The position numbers and the translations under genes are program-made. Below, piece after piece: positions 1 to 5,382 of a stretch of 8,304 nucleotides of DNA (positions within the stretch are counted from its first letter, which is position 1; the number at the start of each line of letters is the position of its first letter). Where the stretch lies: assembly GCA_005880525.1 (NCBI GenBank), contig VBFW01000025.1, forward strand, positions 1 through 8,304, read 5' to 3'. The notes beneath the pieces are model-generated. The model ran no database searches and was not told the origin of the DNA. It was given only the letters and a program-made list of their open reading frames with translations. The DNA comes from Chloroflexota bacterium. Its GTDB lineage: Bacteria; Chloroflexota; Dormibacteria; Dormibacterales; Dormibacteraceae.

Positions 1-93
1 GATCACCTGCCCGAGCAGCCGGCCGAGCAGCCGGACGTCACGGCGGAGAGGTGCGGGGATGGCGCGGCGCGCGACAGCTCGAGTCGAGTTCAC
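1..93 (-). CDS. ppc: Phosphoenolpyruvate carboxylase, N-terminal fragment (partial)
   Basis: This is the first 31 codons of a minus-strand gene that runs off the left edge. The start is a GTG at 93-91, with an AGGGG ribosome binding site seven bases upstream. The translation ends in PLRRDVRLLGRLLGQVI. From memory of the family this is the conserved N-terminal signature of PEP carboxylase, where a PLRxDVRxLGxLLGxVI-type segment precedes the EQ that continues the first helix. The enzyme carboxylates PEP to oxaloacetate in the cytoplasm, which feeds the TCA cycle and the aspartate family. It is in the same orientation as citramalate synthase and 87 bases downstream of it, so the two could share transcripts. 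None of the catalytic residues lie in the window, so the call rests on one motif. Confidence 0.72.
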   Translation of the reverse strand, partial: MNSTRAVARRAIPAPLRRDVRLLGRLLGQVI

Positions 94-108
94 GTCCTCA
101 CCCCTGCT

Positions 109-173
109 CCCTCTCCCGTGGGGAGAGGGTGCCCAAACTATGGTTCACGCTCTAATGCGGAGAGGGTGCCCAA
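109..173. repeat. CCCTCTCCC-type extragenic palindrome plus 15-bp direct repeat
   Basis: A perfect 9-bp inverted repeat, CCCTCTCCC (109-117) and GGGAGAGGG (121-129), has a 3-base loop. The right arm is part of a 15-bp sequence, GGAGAGGGTGCCCAA (122-136), repeated exactly at 159-173. The block fills most of the 87-bp gap between the ppc start and the cimA stop. CTCACCCC...CCCTCTCCC palindromes are a known style of dispersed extragenic repeat in many bacterial genomes, so this is probably one member of a dispersed family. There is no U tract on either strand, so I do not call it an intrinsic terminator, although its RNA hairpin could protect the 3' end of the cimA message. Confidence 0.6.
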
Positions 174-180
174 CCCTTAC

Positions 181-1622
181 CTACGCACGTGCCGCGTATT
201 CCAGGGCGTCCAGGAGCGCTTCGAGGGACGCCTCGATGATGTTGCTCGAGCACCCGACCGTCGCCCATCGCTTCGACCCCTTGCCCGACTCGACCAGCAC
301 CCGCGTCGTCGCCCCTGTCCCGGCCGCTCCGTCGAGGATGCGGACCTTGTAGTCGAGCAGCCGCACGCCCTTGAGCGCAGGAAAACCAGGGATCAGAGCC
401 TTTCGCAGGGCTGCGTCGAGCGCGTTTACTGGACCGTTTCCTGACGCGGCCGTGTGGTACACGTTCGCACCGACTTCGACCTTCACCGTCGCCTCAGCCT
501 GCACCGCGGTGCCGTGCCGCCGCACCGAGGTGGTGAAGTCCACCACACGCCATGGCGCCCGATACTCGGGGTTGAGACGGCGAAGCAGCAGCTCGAAGGA
601 CGCGTCGGCGGCCTCGTACGAGTAGCCCTTGTGCTCGAGCTCCTTCAGGTGCTGCACGATGCGGCGCGTCTCGGGGTCCTCTCGATCGATCTCCAGGCCG
701 AACTCGCGGGCCTTGGTAAGCACGCTGCCGCGTCCCGAAAGCTCGGACACGAGCACCCGCTGCTGGTTGCCGACGAGCGCCGGGTCGATGTGCTGGTACG
801 CGTCCGCCTCCTTCAAGACCGCGGCCACGTGCTGGCCGCCCTTGTGCGCAAACGCGCCCTGGCCGACGAACGGCTGCTGATGATTGTCCCCTGCACCATA
901 TCCGCGCCGGCCGCGATGCCTTCGATGGAGTTGGCAACCGCCAGCTCGCAATCGTTATGCGTGTGGATGCCGGTGCCGGTGCTCTCGCCAATGGAGGCCA
1001 GCCGCTCGATCACTGCCTCGACCCCCGCGCGGATCTTCAGCGGCAGGCTGCCGCCGTTCGTGTCGCACAGCACGACCCACGCCGCTCCAGCCTGCGCGGC
1101 GGCGGCGCACACCTCCAGCGCGTAGTCGCGGTCGCGCGCGAATCCGTCGAAGAAGTGCTCGGCGTCGAAGATGACCTCGTGACCTGACGCCACGCCAAAC
1201 GCGACAGACTCGCGGATCATGGCGAGGTTTTCGTCGAGCGTCGCCTGCAGGACCTTGTCGACCTGCCAGGTGTCGCTTTTGCCGACCAGGGTCCACGTGG
1301 GAGCCCCGCTGCGCGCGAGCGCCGCGAGGTTGACGTCGCCCTCGCACGTACCGCCCGCGCGGCGCGTGGCGCCGAACGCGGCCAGTCGGGATCGCTTCAG
1401 TGGCGATTCACGCAGGCTCGCGAAGAACTCCTCGTCCTTCGGATTGGAGCCTGGGAACCCGCCCTCGATGTAGTCGATGCCTATGCGGTCGAGGGCGCGC
1501 GCGATCAGCAGCTTGTCGGCGACCGAGAACGTTACGAACGAGCCCTGCGCGCCGTCGCGCAGGGTCGTGTCGTACACGACGATCCGCCTCTTCTTTCCGT
1601 TTTTTGTTGGTCGAACGGCCAT
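181..1622 (-). pseudogene. cimA: Citramalate synthase (CimA / LeuA-like), internal deletion and frameshift
   Basis: Intact CimA condenses pyruvate with acetyl-CoA to (R)-citramalate, the entry to the threonine-independent isoleucine pathway. The N-terminal part (1622 to about 882) shows YDTTLRDGAQG (residues 17-27), YIEGGFPGSNPKD and the metal-binding GIHTHNDCELAVANS stretch with HTHND at 220-224, then GADMVQGTI. The frame then breaks. The C-terminal part resumes in another frame at PFVGQGAFAHKGGQHVAAV and runs to a TAG at 183-181 through a complete LeuA-type allosteric domain (NPEYRAPWRVVDF, NIIEASLEALLDALEYA). About 50 residues expected between these parts are absent, including the NGYGERxGN motif. 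The two open frames are 1667-813 and 951-181. I chose the ATG at 1622 because GGGAGG lies seven bases upstream. The in-frame ATG at 1667 lies inside the regulatory hairpin region. The gene is either a real pseudogene or an assembly or consensus deletion; the rest of the reading frame looks well kept, so any inactivation is recent. Confidence 0.88.
879..884 (-). other. Deletion junction inside cimA
   Basis: On the minus strand the reading frame ends its recognisable homology at codons ACA ATC (887-882) of VQGTI. Recognisable homology resumes within a few bases, in the next frame, as CAG CCG TTC of QPFVG. The joined text ACAATCATCAGCAG would fit a short shared ATCA/TCA at both ends of the lost segment, that is, a microhomology deletion of roughly 150-165 bp not divisible by three. 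The size is inferred from the usual family spacing and not from a comparison sequence. Confidence 0.65.
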
Positions 1623-1657
1623 AAAAAAACCTCCCAGCCTCTTCGTGGCTGGAAGGT
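1623..1657 (-). terminator. Attenuator terminator hairpin directly before cimA
   Basis: In the minus-strand RNA, ACCUUCCAGCC (1657-1647) pairs with GGCUGGGAGGU (1639-1629). This gives 11 pairs, one of them G-U, closed by a 7-base loop and followed by seven U (1629-1623). The tract ends at the base before the cimA ATG. This is a textbook intrinsic terminator in form, but it sits upstream of a gene in the same direction, so it most likely acts as a regulated attenuator and not as an end-of-operon terminator. The 3' arm contains the GGGAGG ribosome binding site, so the same fold would also block initiation. Confidence 0.85.
1630..1635 (-). promoter_or_regulatory. cimA ribosome binding site inside the hairpin
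   Basis: GGGAGG (1635-1630) is seven bases, all T, upstream of the ATG at 1622. It is the best ribosome binding site in the leader and decides the start codon. It forms part of the 3' arm of the terminator stem, so it is exposed only when the antiterminator forms. Confidence 0.75.
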
Positions 1658-1700
1658 CCCGCGACATGAGCGCTCTGCGCGCTACGTCGGGGAACCTCCC
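1651..1700 (-). promoter_or_regulatory. Antiterminator competing with the cimA terminator
   Basis: GGGAGGUUCCC (1700-1690) can pair with GGGACCUUCC (1660-1651) to give ten pairs with a single bulged U. The second segment contains the 5' half of the terminator stem, so the two folds exclude each other. The 29-base loop holds a small AGCGC/GCGCU hairpin. The text GGGAGGTT occurs twice, at 1700-1693 and in the terminator 3' arm, and both copies compete for the same ACCUUCC partner. A ribosome finishing the leader peptide at the TAG (1684-1682) would cover 1700-1690 and so favour the terminator. A ribosome held upstream would leave the antiterminator free. Confidence 0.72.
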
Positions 1701-1771
1701 CTGTCGATAATCAGAGGGCGCCCTGCGCGCGCCCGGCGCACGATCGCAATACCGATGCGGCGAAAACCCAT
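1682..1771 (-). CDS. Isoleucine-rich leader peptide of cimA (29 aa)
   Basis: ATG at 1771-1769 to TAG at 1684-1682 encodes 29 residues that begin MGFRRIGIAIVRR and later contain GRPLIIDRGG. Five Ile, one Val and one Leu make up about a quarter of the peptide, in two clusters (residues 6-11 and 20-22). This is unusual for such GC-rich DNA, where Ile codons are rare. The stop codon falls a few bases after the 5' strand of the antiterminator, the geometry needed for ribosome-controlled attenuation. CimA belongs to isoleucine and leucine synthesis, so the control codons match the pathway. The weak point is the start: no good ribosome binding site precedes the ATG, and the start codon itself lies in the left arm of a 10-bp inverted repeat that might fold over it. 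Confidence 0.65.
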   Translation of the reverse strand: MGFRRIGIAIVRRARAGRPLIIDRGGSPT

Positions 1772-1816
1772 GAGGCGCCGAAGCTTATCGCTTTCTCATC
1801 GGCACGTCATGGGTTT
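1764..1816. repeat. Long interrupted palindrome between cimA leader and ACT gene
   Basis: AAACCCATGA (1764-1773) and TCATGGGTTT (1807-1816) are perfect inverted copies. A second pair, GCCGA (1777-1781) and TCGGC (1799-1803), lies in register inside them, and the 3-base joints can pair at two of three positions. The whole is a near-continuous 18-position stem around a 17-base AT-richer centre. As RNA from the minus strand it would hide the leader-peptide ATG. As DNA it could be an operator in the divergent promoter region. Both readings are inference; the symmetry itself is directly visible. Confidence 0.65.
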
Positions 1817-1845
1817 GGCGGCCAAATCGCCCGCCGTGTCATAGT
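1815..1845 (+). promoter_or_regulatory. Possible promoter for the ACT-domain gene
   Basis: TTGGCG (1815-1820) and CATAGT (1840-1845) are spaced 19 bases apart and resemble weak -35 and -10 boxes, with a start of transcription near 1852, about 15 bases before the TTG start. The complementary strand of the same spot reads TATGAC (1843-1838), a possible -10 for the cimA leader, so the -10 elements may overlap back to back. The -35 overlaps the right arm of the palindrome ending at 1816. Matches are weak and the call is tentative. Confidence 0.25.
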
Positions 1846-1866
1846 GCGCGGCCGACAGGTATCGTC

Positions 1867-2535
1867 TTGCGCGTGCCAGACCCTCGCGTCATCGGCCTGC
1901 TCGTCGCCTCCCTGGACCAACCGGGCGTCCTGTATCGGCTCTCGGAGGTGATCTTCCGGCATGCAGCCAACATCGAGTACATCGCGGGCGGCGCACGGCG
2001 GGATGACGTGGCGGAGCTCCAGATCGAGGTCTCCGGAGCCGTCGACGAGGCCGGTCTCGTCAAGGACCTGGAAGGCGTCCAGGGCGTCCAGAGCGTGCAC
2101 GTGGTTCCGACCTTCCAGCGGATCTATGGCAAGCGCGTGATCGTGATCGGCGGCGGCGCCCAGGTCGGCATGGTGGCGCAGGGCGCGGTGTCCGAAGCCG
2201 ACCGCCACAACATCCGCGGCGAGCGCATCTCGGTCGACACGATCCCGCTGGTCGGTGAGGAGCAGCTGGCCGACGCGGTGCGAGCCGTCGCCCGGCTGCA
2301 TCGAGCCCGCGTGCTGGTGCTTGCCGGCGCGCTCATGGGAGGCGACATCTCGAACGCGGTGCGCGAGATCCGTCAGGCGGGGATCATCGTCGTCTGCACC
2401 AACATGGCGGGCTCAGTTCCTGACGCTGCCGACCTGGTCGTAACCGACCCGGTGGAGGCGGGCGTGATGGCGGTCATGCTGGTGGCTGATACAGCTCGGT
2501 TTTCGATTGAGCACGTCCGGGGCCGAAGATTCTGA
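1867..2535 (+). CDS. ACT-domain protein with DUF5612-like C-terminal domain
   Basis: A 222-residue soluble protein. Residues 7-80 form an ACT-like fold (VIGLLVASLDQPGVLYRLSE, then FRHAANIEYIAG). ACT domains typically bind amino acids and control biosynthetic enzymes or regulators. Residues 90-222 start with a glycine-rich strand-turn (VIVIGGGAQVG) and contain SEADRHNIRGERISVDTIPL and CTNMAGSVPDAADLVVTDP. I recognise this architecture as an ACT protein with a DUF5612-type domain, whose biochemical role I do not know. The C-terminus ADTARFSIEHVRGRRF looks like a natural end. The start is TTG 1867 with AGG eight bases upstream; GTG 1873 is an alternative. It is divergent from the cimA leader, which suggests a link to branched-chain amino acid sensing. 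That link is inference from position only. Confidence 0.78.
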   Translation: MRVPDPRVIGLLVASLDQPGVLYRLSEVIFRHAANIEYIAGGARRDDVAELQIEVSGAVDEAGLVKDLEGVQGVQSVHVVPTFQRIYGKRVIVIGGGAQVGMVAQGAVSEADRHNIRGERISVDTIPLVGEEQLADAVRAVARLHRARVLVLAGALMGGDISNAVREIRQAGIIVVCTNMAGSVPDAADLVVTDPVEAGVMAVMLVADTARFSIEHVRGRRF

Positions 2536-3039
2536 AAGGGGCGTCGAGCAGGACGAAGATCGCGATCGCCACGAGCCGATCACGCGCGGCACCGCCCACG
2601 GCCGCGGGTAGATCTTCAGCCCGACCACCAGGAACAAGCCGGCGGCTGGGATGGCGGCGTGCTGGATGAAGTACTGGAAGAAGAGGTAGGACGGAAACTG
2701 GTTGCCGATGTCCGGCGTGATCACGCCGTTGGCCGTGCCGGCGATGCCCCAGAAGTAGGTGAGCTCGACCAGCAGCGGCGTGCGCAGCCACAACGCAACC
2801 GCGGAGATGTAGGCGGCGACATCGCACAGGTGGAGCGGCAGGTCGTTCTGGATCGTGAACGCGTGGTGGGCCGCTTCCCAGACGAACCAGCTCGTCTCGT
2901 TGACCACGATGAGGACCGCAAGCGCTCGTGCCGCAGGCACGGTCCACGGGCCCGGGCGCATACGCGCGCCCACCACCAACGCGGCGACCGCCACCGCGAT
3001 CACGCCGACGGTGATCAGGTGCTCCGCTGAGAGATCCAA
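2413..3039 (-). pseudogene. YwaF/TIGR02206-like membrane protein, frameshifted and 3'-truncated
   Basis: The start is TTG 3039, six bases after the stop of the upstream gene, with no ribosome binding site, which suggests translational coupling. The reading frame gives several membrane helices and the signature blocks LPLHLCDVAAYISAVAL (residues 67-83) and YFWGIAGTANGVITPD (95-110), then FFQYFIQHAAIPAAGLFLVVGLKIYPRPWAVPRVIG. I recognise this as the TIGR02206 (B. subtilis YwaF-like) integral membrane family of unknown function. After VPRVIG, near 2575-2578, this frame turns into polar Ser/Arg/His-rich text, whereas the neighbouring frame reads LVAIAIFVLLDA, the expected next helix. One missing base explains it. 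Homology then stops near 2540, about 55 residues short of the usual length. The remaining open frame to 2413 lies antisense inside the ACT gene and is probably not real protein. Confidence 0.72.
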
Positions 3040-3044
3040 CGCGC

Positions 3045-4523
3045 TCAGCGCGCTACTGGCACCTTTTCGGCAAACTCACTCATCTCGTCGAGGCGCTCGG
3101 CGACCAGCGAGAAGCCCCGCTGCAGGCGGCGGTAGAAGGTGGGGCGGGAAAGGTGCAGCCTCTCCATGATCACCTCATGGCTGCCGACCTTCTTGACGTA
3201 GTAGTCGAGCAGGAGCCGGCCCGCCTCGGCGTCGCGCGGCTGTGATGATGCCGCGAGCTCGCTGATCACGTCGACCAGCGCGGCGCGCAGGTCGGCCGCC
3301 GTCGAGTCTCCGTGCGCGATCCCTGCCAGCTTCCCGAGCGGGCTGCGGCCGAGCGCCTCAGGCGTGCCGAGGTCGTCGAGCGCCGCGCGGACGAGCTGCG
3401 GGCGTACCGTGCTCGCCGGGTCGCGCGTCCACCTCACCTCCTGACGGACCTCGACCGGCGCCGGAACGGGAGCGGCGGCATTCAGCGGCGCCACGATGGC
3501 CGACGGCAGGCCGGCTCGCAGGAGGCGGCCCATCATCCAGCACATCATCGCCGTGGCCACGATCGTCCCGGCCCACAGCGAACGGCCCCACGAACTGTTC
3601 ATGAGGTTGATCTCGACCATGTAAGCGAAGGCGAAGGTGAAGCCAATGACGCCACACAGTGACGCCGACGGCCGACCCGGCCGGCGCGCGCTGTAGGCGA
3701 TCCACGCGTCAGCCGCGATGCCGGTGGCGATCATCACCGGCAGGTACTTGTAGTGGAGCTTGCTGGTCGTCACCAGCAGGCCGTTGATGGTGAAGACGAG
3801 GGTCATCGAGCCGGGCCTGAGCTTGAAGCCGCTGTTGAGCAGCAACCCGGTCCCGGCGAGGATCAGCGCCTGGGCGAGGATCGCCGCCACCCCTATGTTC
3901 TCGCCGAGCCATGCAAGGTTGCCCGTCGGTGCGAAGTCATAGCCTTTCAGCGCATATGGATCGATCAGGGGATGGACGAACTGCGTCGCGAAGGTGAGCA
4001 CAGATAGCAGGAGCGCCGCTGAGATCAGAGTGCTGAAGCCCGCTGTAGTCTCGCCGCGGCGAGCCGCGGCACGCAGGGGCCCGCTCACCATGACTGCGGC
4101 GGCCGCGATCAGGACCAGGCGCGGCGGCGTGAAGAGCGCGTCGAGGCCGACCGACGTGGTGACGAAGGTGGGCGCCCAGTACGCGTTGTCCACGATCCAG
4201 GCGGCTCCGAAGGTAAGCGCCGCCGTCAGCGACCCGACGTAGCCGTCGGGCAGGGCGTTATGCCACGGCTTGCCGCCGCGGAGGCCGCGGGCGAAGGCGG
4301 CGAACAGCACGCCGGTCGTGGCCAGCCATGCGCCAACCACGATCCCCTGACCGATGTTCCCGGCCGGCTCGACCACCTCGTCCTGCTGGATGACGAACGC
4401 GTATGCAGTCAGGTACGCGCCGAACAGCAGGGCGGCAGTCAACAGCACCACGACCGCGTCGAAGACGCGGGGGTTGCCGATGAGTTTGCGGGCGGTCTTC
4501 ACTGTCGCGTCAGGTCCCGGCAA
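3045..4523 (-). CDS. Multi-pass membrane protein with C-terminal helix-turn-helix
   Basis: A 492-residue protein. Residues about 20-335 hold nine or ten hydrophobic segments (roughly 23-45, 59-80, 96-116, 134-152, 163-185, 206-230, 239-252, 261-277, 289-305, 313-335). A Pro/Ala linker (340-360) follows, then a soluble domain. The end, LLLDYYVKKVGSHEVIMERL plus HLSRPTFYRRLQRGF (residues 437-471), reads as a helix-turn-helix. Similar GSxExVAERLxLxxxTxxRRLxRG tails end regulatory ATPases in Chloroflexota-type genomes (from memory). I do not recognise the membrane half. His and acidic residues in loops (WHNALPDGY; FVHPLIDPYA; KLHYKY) could bind a ligand. The arrangement suggests a membrane-tethered one-component regulator. 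The start is TTG 4523 with no clear ribosome binding site; GTG 4502 is possible. It is the first gene of a two-gene operon with the YwaF-like gene and divergent from the protease operon. Confidence 0.7.
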   Translation of the reverse strand: MPGPDATVKTARKLIGNPRVFDAVVVLLTAALLFGAYLTAYAFVIQQDEVVEPAGNIGQGIVVGAWLATTGVLFAAFARGLRGGKPWHNALPDGYVGSLTAALTFGAAWIVDNAYWAPTFVTTSVGLDALFTPPRLVLIAAAAVMVSGPLRAAARRGETTAGFSTLISAALLLSVLTFATQFVHPLIDPYALKGYDFAPTGNLAWLGENIGVAAILAQALILAGTGLLLNSGFKLRPGSMTLVFTINGLLVTTSKLHYKYLPVMIATGIAADAWIAYSARRPGRPSASLCGVIGFTFAFAYMVEINLMNSSWGRSLWAGTIVATAMMCWMMGRLLRAGLPSAIVAPLNAAAPVPAPVEVRQEVRWTRDPASTVRPQLVRAALDDLGTPEALGRSPLGKLAGIAHGDSTAADLRAALVDVISELAASSQPRDAEAGRLLLDYYVKKVGSHEVIMERLHLSRPTFYRRLQRGFSLVAERLDEMSEFAEKVPVAR

Positions 4524-4525
4524 AC

Positions 4526-4552
4526 CATAAACCCGAAATCACTTGGTTTATG
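4526..4552. promoter_or_regulatory. Inverted repeat in the divergent intergenic region, candidate operator
   Basis: CATAAACC (4526-4533) and GGTTTATG (4545-4552) form a perfect 8-bp inverted repeat with an 11-base spacer, centre-to-centre distance 19 bp, close to two helical turns. It is AT-richer than its surroundings and lies immediately upstream of the membrane helix-turn-helix gene (start 4523) and about 100 bp upstream of the divergent plus-strand genes. Placement and symmetry fit an operator for a dimeric regulator, possibly autoregulation by the adjacent protein. No U tract follows on either strand, so it is not an intrinsic terminator. The rest of the 4524-4652 gap holds no recognisable promoter. 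Confidence 0.5.
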
Positions 4553-4636
4553 AGACCGATTTCGACACCTTGCTGAGACTGGCTCTGAGACGGGATCCGC
4601 GGAAAGGTGCGTGTGTCTCCGGCCACCACCCAGTTC

Positions 4637-4644
4637 AGAGGAGG
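4637..4644 (+). promoter_or_regulatory. Strong ribosome binding site for the coiled-coil protein gene
   Basis: AGAGGAGG (4637-4644) stands eight bases before the ATG at 4653. It is the strongest Shine-Dalgarno sequence in the window and selects this start over the upstream in-frame GTG at 4611. Confidence 0.8.
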
Positions 4645-4652
4645 AATTCCCG

Positions 4653-5375
4653 ATGTCCATGGATCCCGAGTACGACCGAGTGGCGACACTCGACCACCCG
4701 AACGGCCAGGAGCTCCTGCCTCCTGGCGCGGCGCCAGTCGTGGCGGAGCTCCCCGCCCCGGTGATCGAGGCTCCGGCCCCGGTCGCGGAGCCGTTCACAG
4801 TGACGCCGGTCAAGCAGGCACGCCAGCGCCCGAGGTGGCTGGTCCCGGCAGCGATAGCGGCCGTCGGCCTCATCGCGTCAGGCGCCCTGGGCTATCTCTT
4901 CTACTCGACCAACACCAGGCTGGACGCGACCAGGCAGCGCCTGGCCGCCACCCAGACGTCCCTGGACAGCACCAAGCTCGAGCTGACGAACCTGCAGGCT
5001 GACGCCGCCAAGAAGAAGGCGGTCGCCGACTACGTGCTCATGTACACGGTCGACGCCGGCAAGGTCAGCACCGACTACGGCCAGGTCGTCGCATGCAACA
5101 GCTACAGCACGTGCCGCACCTCGGCGCAGCAGGCGCTCCAGGACATGCAGGCGTTCCAGTCGGACCGCCAGTCGGCCACCGTGCCGGCCTCACTGTCCGC
5201 TTCAGACAGCCAGCTGGGCGACAGCCTCAGCGCGGGCATCGCGGCGCTGCAGGAGCTGATCACCGGCATGGATTCCAACAACGTCAAGAAGGTCGACGAC
5301 GGATTCAACAAGCTCAACGACTCCATGCTCAGCATGGCCAAGGCTGAGTCGGCCCTCGGGGCCGAGCTGAAGTAG
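4653..5375 (+). CDS. Single-pass membrane protein with extracytoplasmic coiled coil, unknown function
   Basis: A 240-residue protein. Residues 1-60 are a Pro/Ala/Glu-rich cytoplasmic tail (LPAPVIEAPAPVAEPF). A basic stop, KQARQRPR, precedes one membrane helix (WLVPAAIAAVGLIASGALGYL, about 62-82). Residues 85-125 have heptad-like spacing of Leu and Ala (TRLDATRQRLAATQTSLDST) and predict a coiled coil. The remainder is helical and polar, with two close cysteines (C148 and C154 in ACNSYSTCR) that could form a disulfide outside the cell. Positive-inside charge places the C-terminal domain outside. I recognise no family. It leads an operon and its stop is seven bases before the protease gene, whose product also has a membrane anchor followed by a coiled-coil-like stretch, so the two may work together at the membrane surface. 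The order of helices could also fit a sensor or scaffold protein. Confidence 0.75.
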   Translation: MSMDPEYDRVATLDHPNGQELLPPGAAPVVAELPAPVIEAPAPVAEPFTVTPVKQARQRPRWLVPAAIAAVGLIASGALGYLFYSTNTRLDATRQRLAATQTSLDSTKLELTNLQADAAKKKAVADYVLMYTVDAGKVSTDYGQVVACNSYSTCRTSAQQALQDMQAFQSDRQSATVPASLSASDSQLGDSLSAGIAALQELITGMDSNNVKKVDDGFNKLNDSMLSMAKAESALGAELK

Positions 5376-5382
5376 GTCCAGG

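Noticed and set aside
1..444. Open plus-strand frame at the left edge, possibly the end of a gene
   Set aside because: It crosses the repeat region and overlaps the citramalate synthase end, and the opposite strand of 1-93 encodes a recognisable PEP carboxylase start.
813..951. Programmed frameshifting as the reason for the two citramalate synthase frames
   Set aside because: There is no slippery heptamer at the junction, and a conserved block of about 50 residues is missing, which slippage cannot produce.
454..1125. A 223-codon open frame on the plus strand
   Set aside because: It lies fully antisense to recognisable citramalate synthase codons, has a low-complexity Ala/Arg/Leu composition typical of GC-rich shadow frames, and shows no known motif.
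1623..1667. ATG at 1667 as the cimA start, adding MSRDLPATKRLGGFF
   Set aside because: The extra codons lie inside the terminator hairpin and U tract, have no ribosome binding site and are not expected in the family; the ATG at 1622 has GGGAGG at the right distance.
1651..1702. T-box riboswitch upstream of cimA, because AGGTTCCCCG somewhat resembles the T-box core
   Set aside because: The TGGNACCGCG core is not matched and no stem I elements are evident upstream, whereas an Ile-rich leader frame with correct geometry is present and explains the stems better.
2413..2540. Polar C-terminal tail of the YwaF-like reading frame as a genuine new domain
   Set aside because: The next frame continues with the expected hydrophobic helix for about 12 residues, and the tail is antisense to the conserved end of the ACT gene, so a frameshift product is more likely.
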